8,190 nt of DNA from an uncultured Desulfomonile sp. (GCA_937915285.1 CALDNG010000270.1:1-8190), one strand, 5' to 3'. Shown: positions 1 through 6,964, counted from the stretch's first letter. The notes: a model not told the origin generated them from the sequence alone. Numbers and translations: made by a program.

Positions 1-1633
1 GTCTTCTGAGCCAAAAGTCCGGATCAATTCCACAGGCCTGAAAAGCTTCCATCCATACGTTAAATTTCAGTTGGTCACCCCATCCGTCAAACCTGGCCCC
101 CGAATGGTAAGCCTTCATTATTACCTCGCCCAGACTCTCATCTCCCCTGGCCAATACCCCCTCGAGGAAGGAGGCCCGAACGTCGTGACACTTCAGTAAG
201 GAAGCCTTTTTCCCAAGAGCCTGGCGAAGATAATTCTGTCTTCTGCGGGTCTCTTCCATGGACATTTGCTCGGACCACTGAAACGGAGTGTGTGACTTGG
301 GAACGAAAGTAGAGACAGAAGCCCTTAAATTGCCTCCTTTTGCCCATTTGGCCGCCTTGAGGATGAGAGACGCCATGCCATCGAGATCAGCGTCGGTCTC
401 CGTTGGAAGCCCGATCATGAAATAGAGCTTGATTCCCTGCCATCCAAGTTGAAAAGCCGAATCTATGGCGTTCTTCAGATCATCCTCGGTATTTCCCTTG
501 TTTATTACCTGCCTCAAACGATCTGTTCCTGCCTCGGGGGCCAAAGTGAAACCGGTCTTTCTAACCTTCCTGATCTGATCGCCCAATTCAGCGTCAAAGG
601 TGTCTGTCCGGAGCGAAGGCAGGGAGATTGCCACTCGGGATTCTTCAAATTCATTGGTGAGCGATTTTACCAAGGGAGAGACCACGGAATAATCACCCGT
701 AGATAGAGACAGCAGTGAAATTTCGTCCCAGCCCGTATTTTTCAAGGAAGATCGGGCTATCTCCATTACCGTTGAAACTTCTCGCTCTCTGACCGGTCGA
801 TAGATCATTCCTGCCTGACAGAAACGACAACCTCTTGTGCATCCCCTGGCCACCTCAATTCCCACCCTGTCATGTGCAATTCCACAAATCGGGGTGACCA
901 ACTCAGTCGGGAAATTTACTGCCTCCAGGTTGGCCACTATCCTTTTCCTGACTGTTTGCGCCGGTTTTTTCAGCGAGGGCACAAAAACCCCGGGGATCTT
1001 TCTCCATTCATCCAGAAGAGCAGCTCTGCCAGAACCGGAATCTTTCCAGTTTAGGTGAGAGCGAATTATTTCAGTCAGGACTTCTTCCCCGTCCCCGATA
1101 ACCATGGCGTCAAAGAACCTGGACATTGGAGCAGGATTGAAACAGATTGGACCACCCGCTATGACAAAAGTGTCGCCATTTGATCTGTCCCTTGAGAGTA
1201 GAGGGATGCCTCCCAAATCAAGCATTTGCAGCACATTGGTTGCGCAAAGTTCGTATTGTAATGAGAATCCGATCAAATCCAGTTCATTTAAAGGGGTCTG
1301 GGTTTCGAGGGCGCATAGCGGTTTCCCCGAATCTCGCAAAATATTTTCCATGTCTGTCCACGGGGCAAAGACCCGTTCCGCATAGACCTCATCCAGTGAA
1401 TTGGCAACTGAATAAAGAATCTTCAGCCCCAGATGGGACATACCGATTTCATAAACGTCTGGAAAAGCAAGCGCCATCCGCAATTTCACCCTAAGTGGAT
1501 CCTTTTTTACCGAATTGAGTTCAGATCCGATGTAGCGGGCTGGCTTTTCTACAAGTTTTAAAAGATTATGATTGATTTTAAAGTCAATCGGTATATTCTT
1601 ATCATCGCTGTTAATATCAAAAAATTTAGACAT
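1..1633 (-). CDS. Radical SAM protein of the TIGR03960-like family (3' end beyond the left edge)
   Basis: This is an uncharacterised radical SAM enzyme; no reaction is known to me for the family. The frame is open for 544 codons without a stop and leaves the window at base 2. An N-terminal domain (about residues 40-230, sometimes annotated as B12-binding-like) precedes the radical SAM core, whose [4Fe-4S] cysteines are C265, C269 and C272 in CTRGCRFC. Downstream lie a TLAPEAG segment near 363-369 and the family-typical segment RFDGWGDQ close to the edge. I recognise the order and wording of these motifs as TIGR03960, whose members often carry a C-terminal radical SAM-linked domain (TIGR03936) and are often encoded near ribonuclease G and rplU. 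That part would lie outside this window. The ATG at 1633 is the start giving the full N-terminus. Its only Shine-Dalgarno-like run, AGGGAG, is about 15 bases away, so the start is moderately sure. Confidence 0.88.
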   Translation of the reverse strand, partial: MSKFFDINSDDKNIPIDFKINHNLLKLVEKPARYIGSELNSVKKDPLRVKLRMALAFPDVYEIGMSHLGLKILYSVANSLDEVYAERVFAPWTDMENILRDSGKPLCALETQTPLNELDLIGFSLQYELCATNVLQMLDLGGIPLLSRDRSNGDTFVIAGGPICFNPAPMSRFFDAMVIGDGEEVLTEIIRSHLNWKDSGSGRAALLDEWRKIPGVFVPSLKKPAQTVRKRIVANLEAVNFPTELVTPICGIAHDRVGIEVARGCTRGCRFCQAGMIYRPVREREVSTVMEIARSSLKNTGWDEISLLSLSTGDYSVVSPLVKSLTNEFEESRVAISLPSLRTDTFDAELGDQIRKVRKTGFTLAPEAGTDRLRQVINKGNTEDDLKNAIDSAFQLGWQGIKLYFMIGLPTETDADLDGMASLILKAAKWAKGGNLRASVSTFVPKSHTPFQWSEQMSMEETRRRQNYLRQALGKKASLLKCHDVRASFLEGVLARGDESLGEVIMKAYHSGARFDGWGDQLKFNVWMEAFQACGIDPDFWLRR

Positions 1634-1674
1634 TAAGCTTGTTCTTCACTCCCTTGGGCGCCGTAAGTTTCTGA

Positions 1675-1704
1675 TTTATGATGATAACATATTGAACATG
1701 TCAC
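1675..1704 (-). promoter_or_regulatory. Possible promoter for the radical SAM gene
   Basis: Read on the minus strand, GTGACA (1704-1699) and CATAAA (1680-1675) are separated by 18 bases. They match the sigma70 -35 and -10 consensus at 5/6 and 4/6 positions. Transcription would begin near 1668, about 35 bases before the ATG at 1633. The -35 box overlaps the first codons of the divergent small membrane protein gene. Matches this weak occur by chance, so this is only a candidate. Confidence 0.28.
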
Positions 1705-1955
1705 GTAATAGAGTCATAGCCATATCCTTGGGCAGCATTGCCACGGCATCCACCTTCATCGCTGGATTATGGTTGATCATATACGGCGCCATGTTCCCTG
1801 ATTCGGACATCATTTTTGCGGTATCACTAGCCATATCGCCATTGGCTGTCATCTCCGTGGTAGCCGGATTCCTGGTCTGGTGGATTTTTCTGTTTCTGCT
1901 CACACTGATATGGGATGACTCGCAGAAGGAAAAAAACGCTGAAACCATTGAATGA
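1698..1955 (+). CDS. Small membrane protein of unknown function (85 residues)
   Basis: I do not recognise this protein. The translation is strongly hydrophobic: one likely membrane helix at about residues 7-32, and a second hydrophobic stretch at about 38-72 that is long enough for one long or two short helices (it contains LVWWIFLFLL). A short acidic and charged tail (about 73-85) follows, and the N-terminus carries two arginines, so the N-terminus is probably cytoplasmic. I chose the ATG at 1698. The same frame extends upstream to a TTG at 1572, but that would overlap the first 62 bases of the divergent radical SAM gene and adds a segment with no family-like features. No clear ribosome binding site precedes either start. 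The stop is 81 bases before the acyl-CoA gene, so the two may share a transcript. The hydrophobic pattern is the main evidence that it is real. Confidence 0.55.
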   Translation: MSRNRVIAISLGSIATASTFIAGLWLIIYGAMFPDSDIIFAVSLAISPLAVISVVAGFLVWWIFLFLLTLIWDDSQKEKNAETIE

Positions 1956-1992
1956 AGAATTCTGACAAATGTATTTACTTGATCAATGACCG

Positions 1993-2034
1993 CGGGCAGG
2001 CTTCATGGGATCCATCAGGTTTAAGCCTTTCCCG
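1993..2034 (+). promoter_or_regulatory. Interrupted inverted repeat just before the acyl-CoA gene
   Basis: CGGG (1993-1996) plus AGGCTT (1998-2003) can pair with AAGCCT (2023-2028) plus CCCG (2031-2034). This gives a 10-bp stem with a small internal loop and a 19-base terminal loop. It ends two bases before the ATG at 2037 and covers the place where a ribosome binding site would be. No T-run follows, so it does not look like an intrinsic terminator. A role in limiting translation or as a protein-binding site is inference. Confidence 0.4.
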
Positions 2035-2036
2035 GA

Positions 2037-3506
2037 ATGGAGTTTACTTTGACCAGTTACGAAAAGCATCCTTTGTACAAAATAATGCATCCTTCAAGCA
2101 TAGCTTTTTGGGGGGCCTCAAACAACTCGATGGTCATGGGAAGTGTTCAGTTGGCACATGTCCTGGATATGAAATTTGACGGCCCGGTTTATCCGATACA
2201 TCCGAAACAAGATAATATACAGGGTTTAAAGGCTTATTCCAAGGTGTCTGATGTTCCTGGGCCTGTCGATCTTGCCGTAATAATCTTGCCCACTCATGTT
2301 GTTCCTGAGGCTCTGGAGGATTGCGGGCGATTCGGTATTGACAGCGCAATCATCGTTTCAGCGGGTTTTGGTGAGCAGGAGGGAACCCATGGGAAGGAGC
2401 TTCAGCAACAGATAGTGGATATAGCGAGGAAATACGGAATAAGATTCGTAGGTCCGAACTGTATTGGAGTTGTAAACCCCTATCACAAGCTCAACACAAC
2501 TTTTTTCCCATATGAAGGTAGACCGGGCTTCATCGGGATGGCGTCCCAGAGTGGCAGTTTCATCACTCAGATGTTTGTCCATCTGGACAAGTTCGGTTTA
2601 GGCTATAGTGAGGGATTCAGTTTGGGCAACGAAGCAATGACGGATCTCACGGATTGCATTGAGTACCTTGCAGAATCGCCTGAAACTAGGGTTATAGCGC
2701 TTTATATTGAGGGCATACGTCGGGGACGCGAATTTGTGCGAGTAGCCACCCAGGTATCTCGTAAAAAACCCATAGTAGCGTTTTATGTAGGTGGTTCAGA
2801 ATCGGGGCGCCGGGCGGGAATGTCGCATACCGGCGCAATGGCTGGTTCAGATGCCCTTTATGATGGCATATTCAAGCAGTCTGGAATCATACGCGCAAGG
2901 TCCATTGAGGAACTGTTTGATTTTTGCTATGTCCTTGGCAGCCAACCCCTGCCCGATGGGAATGGCCTTGCCGTCCTCACTCATTCGGGAGGACCTGGCG
3001 CTGCCGCCTCGGACGCGGCTGAGCGGGCGGGTCTCAAACTGTCTGCTTTCTCAAAGGAAACTCAGGAAAAACTTAGAGCCTTGGTTCCTGGAACAGCCAG
3101 TATTAAGAATCCTGTCGATTTGACCTTTGCCAAAAACTACTCCGACTACTTGGGAACTTTGCCCAATATCCTTCTTCAAGACGAAAATGTGGATTCACTG
3201 TTCATCTATTGTTTGATGCCCCGTCAAAGGGTCATTCAGGCCGTTGTAGGGGCAGGCATTGAGAGATCACAGGCTTCAGATTTCGCAACCCAATACATAG
3301 TGAGCCAAAGTGAAATAGCGGGCCAATTCTCGAACAATTTGGGGAAACCTGTTGTGGGAGGGAGTTACTGTGACAGGTCGGAACTTTTTGTGCGGGAACT
3401 CCAGGACCATGGATTCCCGGTATTAGCCAGTCCTGAGCGAGCTGTAACAGCCATGGGAGCGCTCGCGAGATACGCCAGTTGGAGACGGTATCACGAGGAA
3501 GACTAA
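2037..3506 (+). CDS. Acyl-CoA synthetase (NDP-forming), alpha-type subunit
   Basis: The 489-residue protein resembles the alpha part of ADP-forming acetyl/acyl-CoA synthetases (COG1042), which convert acyl-CoA, ADP and phosphate to the acid, CoA and ATP in the cytoplasm. A CoA-binding Rossmann-like domain begins with IAFWGASNN (22-30) and ends near GPNCIGVVNP (139-148). A succinyl-CoA ligase-like domain follows, with MASQSGSF (168-175) and the motif SHTGAMAGSD. In that motif H264 matches the histidine that is phosphorylated in this family. A third ligase-CoA domain fills about 305-480. The ATP-grasp beta domain that completes the reaction is absent from the protein and from its neighbours, so it must be encoded elsewhere or the protein has another role. 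ATG 2037 is the first start after an in-frame stop at 2022. ATG 2085 (M17, just before HPSSIAFWG) is an alternative, and neither has a good ribosome binding site. The acyl substrate cannot be told from sequence. Confidence 0.9.
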   Translation: MEFTLTSYEKHPLYKIMHPSSIAFWGASNNSMVMGSVQLAHVLDMKFDGPVYPIHPKQDNIQGLKAYSKVSDVPGPVDLAVIILPTHVVPEALEDCGRFGIDSAIIVSAGFGEQEGTHGKELQQQIVDIARKYGIRFVGPNCIGVVNPYHKLNTTFFPYEGRPGFIGMASQSGSFITQMFVHLDKFGLGYSEGFSLGNEAMTDLTDCIEYLAESPETRVIALYIEGIRRGREFVRVATQVSRKKPIVAFYVGGSESGRRAGMSHTGAMAGSDALYDGIFKQSGIIRARSIEELFDFCYVLGSQPLPDGNGLAVLTHSGGPGAAASDAAERAGLKLSAFSKETQEKLRALVPGTASIKNPVDLTFAKNYSDYLGTLPNILLQDENVDSLFIYCLMPRQRVIQAVVGAGIERSQASDFATQYIVSQSEIAGQFSNNLGKPVVGGSYCDRSELFVRELQDHGFPVLASPERAVTAMGALARYASWRRYHEED

Positions 3507-4462
3507 TCCCTTGGCAAACCGGCGTCTGAAGGTAGACCGTTCATATGCCACCGCCAAAGGGCCGTCCTCTGTCGCAGCCTGTCGTTTATTCGACCTGATT
3601 TGCCAAGACAAAAGAGGGAGGCCACCCCCAGAGCGATGACATTTAGGGTCAAATTGGCCGTCAGGAATATCTTCAGGATAAATTCACCCACGTCGCCGTA
3701 ATTCTTGCGGATGAACAAGTACCTGGAACGGTAGTATTCTATTCTTGGGGCTGCTTTGTATTGGCCTGCCGTGGCCCCCTGGAGATGGACAGCCTTTGCG
3801 TTCGGATCGTGATAGACAAACCAGCCCGATTTTCGCATTCTCAAAGCAAGGTCGGTTTCTTCAAAAAAGAAGAAAAAGCCTTCATCAAAACCGTCCACTG
3901 CAATCCATGCGGCTCTTCGGATGAGCATTACCGCGCCGATTAACGTCTCGACTTCAGTAGGTCCTTTTAACTGAACATTCTTACCGGGATGGCGTTCGGG
4001 AAACATTACTTTCATGACGCCTCTACCAACGATTTCTGAAATCAGCCCAGGAGTGGATTCAAAAGAAGTCTGCCTTGACCCGTCGGCGTTGAGCAATTGA
4101 GGCCCCACCATGCCTATGTAAGGATTGCTTTCCATCGTTTTTAACAATTTTGAAGCGCATTCTCGATCAAGCATGGCGTCGGTATTTACCAGCAGGATAA
4201 ACTCGCCGCTCGTCTGCGCAAAACCCAGGTTATTGGCCCTGGCAAATCCCAGGTTACGACCCGCCTCAATCACTCGGGTCTCGGGAAAACTCTTTTTGAC
4301 CAAATCCACGGATCCGTCTGAAGACCCATTGTCAACAACGGTTATTTCGATTTTCCTGTCAGTTTCGGATTCAAGGATGTGTCTCAAACACTCCAGAAGT
4401 AGATCGGCCGTATTTCTGTTCACTATGATGACGGACAGGACATCCGAATGAGGCTTGATCAT
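3503..4462 (-). CDS. Family 2 glycosyltransferase (rhamnosyltransferase-like)
   Basis: This 319-residue protein has the GT-A fold signature of GT2 enzymes that add sugars to lipid-linked or LPS/O-antigen glycans at the inner face of the inner membrane. LSVIIVNRN (9-17) is the nucleotide-binding start. ITVVDNGSSDGS follows, and LLVNTDAM with D95 takes the place of the DXD-like metal-binding motif. EETDLALR, with E201, E202 and D204, corresponds to the usual ED(V/T)DLCLR catalytic-region motif of WbbL-like rhamnosyltransferases. A hydrophobic stretch at 261-285 is a likely membrane anchor, followed by a basic tail. Donor and acceptor sugars cannot be deduced. It lies 37 bases downstream of moaA on the same strand, so it is probably the last gene of that unit. 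Its TAG stop (3505-3503) overlaps the TAA of the convergent acyl-CoA gene. The ATG at 4462 has only a weak GGTG upstream. Confidence 0.88.
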   Translation of the reverse strand: MIKPHSDVLSVIIVNRNTADLLLECLRHILESETDRKIEITVVDNGSSDGSVDLVKKSFPETRVIEAGRNLGFARANNLGFAQTSGEFILLVNTDAMLDRECASKLLKTMESNPYIGMVGPQLLNADGSRQTSFESTPGLISEIVGRGVMKVMFPERHPGKNVQLKGPTEVETLIGAVMLIRRAAWIAVDGFDEGFFFFFEETDLALRMRKSGWFVYHDPNAKAVHLQGATAGQYKAAPRIEYYRSRYLFIRKNYGDVGEFILKIFLTANLTLNVIALGVASLFCLGKSGRINDRLRQRTALWRWHMNGLPSDAGLPRD

Positions 4463-4482
4463 TGAACACCATTCTGGCTACT

Positions 4483-4510
4483 TAGGGGAACAGTCTTTTT
4501 TATCCCCCTA
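4483..4510 (-). repeat. Inverted repeat across the moaA stop codon
   Basis: TAGGGG (4483-4488) and CCCCTA (4505-4510) form a 6-bp perfect inverted repeat with a 16-base loop. On the minus strand the first arm lies in the last sense codons of moaA and the second in the 37-base gap before the glycosyltransferase gene. There is no T-run after the hairpin, so it is a poor fit for an intrinsic terminator. It could be an RNA-stability or processing element, or chance. Confidence 0.35.
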
Positions 4511-5489
4511 TGCTGTTCATTCCATCTGAAAGGCTTGACAGTGTGGATGCCCTTCCAACAGGCTTTGAGTCAACGGCGCTCCTGATTATTCTGGCAATTT
4601 CAGAAGCGCTCTTGCCCGAACGCAGCACGGTGCGAAGGTCAATCTCCTTTGGACTTAGCAGGCAGGGTCGCAGGGCCCCTTTGGCAGTGAGTCGAAGACG
4701 ATTGCAGGACCCACAGAAATGTCCCGTAACCGGATCTATGATCCCTATTCTTCCTTTGGCTCCATCCAGATGAAACATGCTTGCAGGACCGTCCATGGCT
4801 TCTCTCTCATCGGCAATCAGATTCCCAACGCTGTTTCGGATCATTTCAAGCGCCTTGAAAGCGCTGAAAGGGTTTGGTGGGTTGACAGGCGCGTTTTCGC
4901 CTCCAAATGGCATCCGCTCGATGAACCTTACATCCACCGGTTGGCGCATGGTTATACGAGCGAATTCGGGTATATCTTCCTCGTTAACCCCCTGAAGAAG
5001 AACGACGTTTATCTTGACAGGGTCAAAGCCACATTCAAGCGCTTTTTCTATTCCATTTATGACCGTCTCCAACATGTCTTTACCGGTAATTGCAGCAAAG
5101 ACTTCAGGCCTGAGCGAATCCAGAGAAACATTGATCCTCTTTAAACCGGCCTTTTTGAGATCCTCGGCCATCAGGGCAAGAAGCGCCCCGTTCGTGGTGA
5201 GCCCCACATCCTGTATCTGCCTGATAGAGGTGAGTCTTCTAATGAAATCCACCACCCCGCGACGAACCAGTGGCTCGCCTCCTGTGACCCTGATTTTGCG
5301 GATGCCCATCTCTGCGGCTATCCCGACTATCTCCAGGATCTCCTCATATCTGAGGATGTCTTCATGAGAAATTAGACGCACCCCTTCGGGCGGCCGGCAG
5401 TAGACACATCTGAAATTGCACAGGTCAGTTATGGATACTCTGAGGTAGTCGATTTTTCTTTTAAATGGGTCTATTAAACAGTTTTTCAT
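4500..5489 (-). CDS. moaA: GTP 3',8-cyclase MoaA (molybdenum cofactor synthesis)
   Basis: MoaA uses S-adenosylmethionine and two [4Fe-4S] clusters to convert GTP to 3',8-cyclo-7,8-dihydro-GTP, the first step of molybdopterin synthesis; MoaC then makes cPMP. The 329-residue length is normal. The N-terminal cluster cysteines are C24, C28 and C31 (CNFRCVYC), R17 lies in the substrate-binding position, and the SAM-binding GGEP is at 70-73. The second, GTP-binding cluster is formed by C259, C262 and C276 (CGSCNRLRL...RPC). The protein ends in Gly-Gly (328-329), the C-terminal tail that inserts into the active site in this family. All key residues are therefore present. It is 98 bases downstream of thiDN and 37 bases upstream of a glycosyltransferase. 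No other moa or mo* gene is in view. The ATG at 5489 has no clear ribosome binding site and lies inside an inverted repeat. Confidence 0.96.
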   Translation of the reverse strand: MKNCLIDPFKRKIDYLRVSITDLCNFRCVYCRPPEGVRLISHEDILRYEEILEIVGIAAEMGIRKIRVTGGEPLVRRGVVDFIRRLTSIRQIQDVGLTTNGALLALMAEDLKKAGLKRINVSLDSLRPEVFAAITGKDMLETVINGIEKALECGFDPVKINVVLLQGVNEEDIPEFARITMRQPVDVRFIERMPFGGENAPVNPPNPFSAFKALEMIRNSVGNLIADEREAMDGPASMFHLDGAKGRIGIIDPVTGHFCGSCNRLRLTAKGALRPCLLSPKEIDLRTVLRSGKSASEIARIIRSAVDSKPVGRASTLSSLSDGMNSIGG

Positions 5490-5507
5490 GTAAGCCGGAA
5501 CATGAAA
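5484..5507 (-). promoter_or_regulatory. Perfect 8-bp inverted repeat on the moaA start codon
   Basis: TTTCATGT (5484-5491) and ACATGAAA (5500-5507) are perfect reverse complements around an 8-base loop. The moaA ATG (5489-5487 on the minus strand) lies within one arm, so an mRNA hairpin would hide the start codon. As DNA, the dyad could be an operator downstream of the candidate promoter at 5539-5567. The symmetry is directly seen; the role is inferred. Confidence 0.45.
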
Positions 5508-5538
5508 CCCAATTATCAGGTTTCATCTCAATTTAAAT

Positions 5539-5567
5539 ATTTTTCAATGGCAAAGCCGTTTTGTCAA
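5539..5567 (-). promoter_or_regulatory. Candidate sigma70 promoter for moaA
   Basis: On the minus strand a perfect TTGACA (5567-5562) is followed after 17 bases by AAAAAT (5544-5539), which matches the -10 consensus at 4 of 6 positions. Transcription would start near 5532 and give a leader of about 43 bases carrying the inverted repeat over the moaA start. It would let moaA and the glycosyltransferase gene be expressed separately from thiDN. The weak -10 keeps confidence modest. Confidence 0.42.
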
Positions 5568-5587
5568 AAAACAAAAAAGATAGTCAA

Positions 5588-6910
5588 TCACAGCTTCGCT
5601 ATGAGGTCAACAATAGATGAAGGGGTAGCGCCGAATAATCTGATCAGGGGCACCTTACCCAATGCTCCCCTGTCAAATATTGCGTCCGGAACTCCTCCAA
5701 GCTCTTCCATAACATCCTGGACTCCCCATGCAAGAGTGCTTCCCTCTTCTTTTTGTAAATCCGGCGGAGTCCTTCTCCTGTCGAACTCGGCAACAGAGTA
5801 TCCAAGAGCCTGAATTCTTTTAACCAGGCTATCCGAATATATTATCGTCATAGCGGCGCGTCTTTTCGGATCGTATTCCATAGCAGCCAGGACGAGGTAA
5901 TGTATCTGACGGGACGCGCCAAAACGCGGAGAACTCAATACGGCAATAGTGTTGACCAACTGGATGATTCTTCCCGGGAAGGAAGCCACATCCTGAACCG
6001 ACTCAGCATACGGTATGGCGTAGGCCAGATTCGATTGAACCTCCGGTATCAAATGACCTATGTTAAGCCGTTTCAATCGCTCAATGGACCTGTCGAGTTC
6101 TTCCATCACATTAGTACGCTCTATTTCGCGGGTAATGGAAGCGAAGTGGTTTAACGGGCCTATTCCTTTACCTATACCGAGTGAAAACCTTAGGGCGCGA
6201 TAGAGGTAGCGCCGGGCTTTGTCGATACATTCCATCAGGGGAAGACCGCGAGCCAAAAAAGTGGCTATCGCTGCTGAAAGCGTACAGCCTGTCCCATGTG
6301 TGTGCCGTGTCCGAACACGTTGTGTCTCAAACTCGTAATCCTGGTTGCCATCATGTAATACGTCAACTGGAGCGTTCGGAAGGTGCCCTCCCTTTACGAG
6401 AACATACTTTGGCCCCATCTTTTTTATTTTCTTGGCGGCTTTCTTCATGTCTGAAACGTTTGATATGGATCGTCCTACAAACGCTTCAGCTTCAGGAATG
6501 TTAGGAGTGAGCAGATAGCACTGGGGGAAAAGATCCTTGATCATTGCGTCCCGTGCCGCTTCGCCCAAGAGTATGGCGCCACTTTTGGAAACCATTACCG
6601 GATCCACAATGAGTTTGTCGATTTCATATTCCCTAAGTTTACGTGACACGGTTTCAACTATCTCCGCCGTCCCGAGCATTCCGGTCTTAACACAGTCTGC
6701 GCCTACATCGCCCAATACTGCGTCGATTTGCTGCCCCACGAATTCGGGATCCATCGTCCTTATCCCCTGGACCCCTAGTGTATTCTGGGCTGTTACCGCA
6801 GTTATTACGCTCATGGCGTAACCACCCAAAGACAGGACAGTCTTTATGTCGGCCTGGATTCCAGCGCCACCGCTCGAATCAGATCCGGCGATTGAGAGAA
6901 CTTTGTTCAT
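5588..6910 (-). CDS. thiD: Bifunctional HMP/HMP-P kinase (ThiD) fused to ThiN-type thiamin-phosphate synthase
   Basis: This is a 440-residue two-domain enzyme of thiamin synthesis. The ThiD domain (about 1-265) phosphorylates hydroxymethylpyrimidine and its monophosphate to HMP-PP. It shows SIAGSDSSGGAG (6-17), DPVMVSKSG, TPNIPEAE and the phosphate-binding HTHGTGCTLS motif with C209, where the family has its active-site cysteine. The ThiN domain (about 270-440) couples HMP-PP with thiazole phosphate to give thiamin phosphate, in place of ThiE. It shows HLIPEVQSNLAYAIPYA (from 286), SPRFGAS (R329), EGSTLAWGVQ and IFDRGALGKVPLIRLFG near the end, all typical of ThiN. Such ThiDN fusions are best known in archaea and some anaerobic bacteria. 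ATG 6910 is supported by AAGG six bases upstream and by the immediate MNKVLSIAGSD start. It is the first gene of a minus-strand unit with moaA and a glycosyltransferase. Confidence 0.94.
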   Translation of the reverse strand: MNKVLSIAGSDSSGGAGIQADIKTVLSLGGYAMSVITAVTAQNTLGVQGIRTMDPEFVGQQIDAVLGDVGADCVKTGMLGTAEIVETVSRKLREYEIDKLIVDPVMVSKSGAILLGEAARDAMIKDLFPQCYLLTPNIPEAEAFVGRSISNVSDMKKAAKKIKKMGPKYVLVKGGHLPNAPVDVLHDGNQDYEFETQRVRTRHTHGTGCTLSAAIATFLARGLPLMECIDKARRYLYRALRFSLGIGKGIGPLNHFASITREIERTNVMEELDRSIERLKRLNIGHLIPEVQSNLAYAIPYAESVQDVASFPGRIIQLVNTIAVLSSPRFGASRQIHYLVLAAMEYDPKRRAAMTIIYSDSLVKRIQALGYSVAEFDRRRTPPDLQKEEGSTLAWGVQDVMEELGGVPDAIFDRGALGKVPLIRLFGATPSSIVDLIAKL

Positions 6911-6916
6911 GAATTA

Positions 6917-6920
6917 CCTT
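6917..6920 (-). promoter_or_regulatory. Ribosome binding site of thiDN
   Basis: On the minus strand AAGG (6920-6917) lies six bases before the ATG at 6910. It is the clearest conventional ribosome binding site on the minus strand of this window and supports that start. Confidence 0.6.
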
Positions 6921-6964
6921 GGTCCAAAAGCAGATTTATGGTCTCATAGATTTCCAAGAGCGTA

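Noticed and set aside
1572..1697. TTG 1572 as start of the small membrane protein, giving 127 residues
   Set aside because: The extension overlaps the divergent radical SAM start region, has no ribosome binding site and adds no recognisable segment; ATG 1698 is preferred.
1676..1948. Minus-strand open frame antisense to the small membrane protein
   Set aside because: It lacks family-like features, while the plus-strand frame has a clear membrane-protein pattern; it looks like a shadow frame.
1986..2024. ATG 1986 as an earlier start or leader peptide of the acyl-CoA gene
   Set aside because: It is in frame but meets a stop at 2022 after 12 codons and has no ribosome binding site, so a leader peptide cannot be supported.
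3856..3877. Run of five phenylalanines in the glycosyltransferase as a frameshift or slippage site
   Set aside because: Phe-rich stretches just before the E(E/D)xDLxLR motif are usual in this family, the codons are mixed TTT and TTC, and the frame is intact on both sides.
5566..5580. T-rich tract on the minus strand just after thiDN as a terminator
   Set aside because: Only 3-4 bp pairings are found upstream of it, and part of the tract is the -35 box of the candidate moaA promoter.
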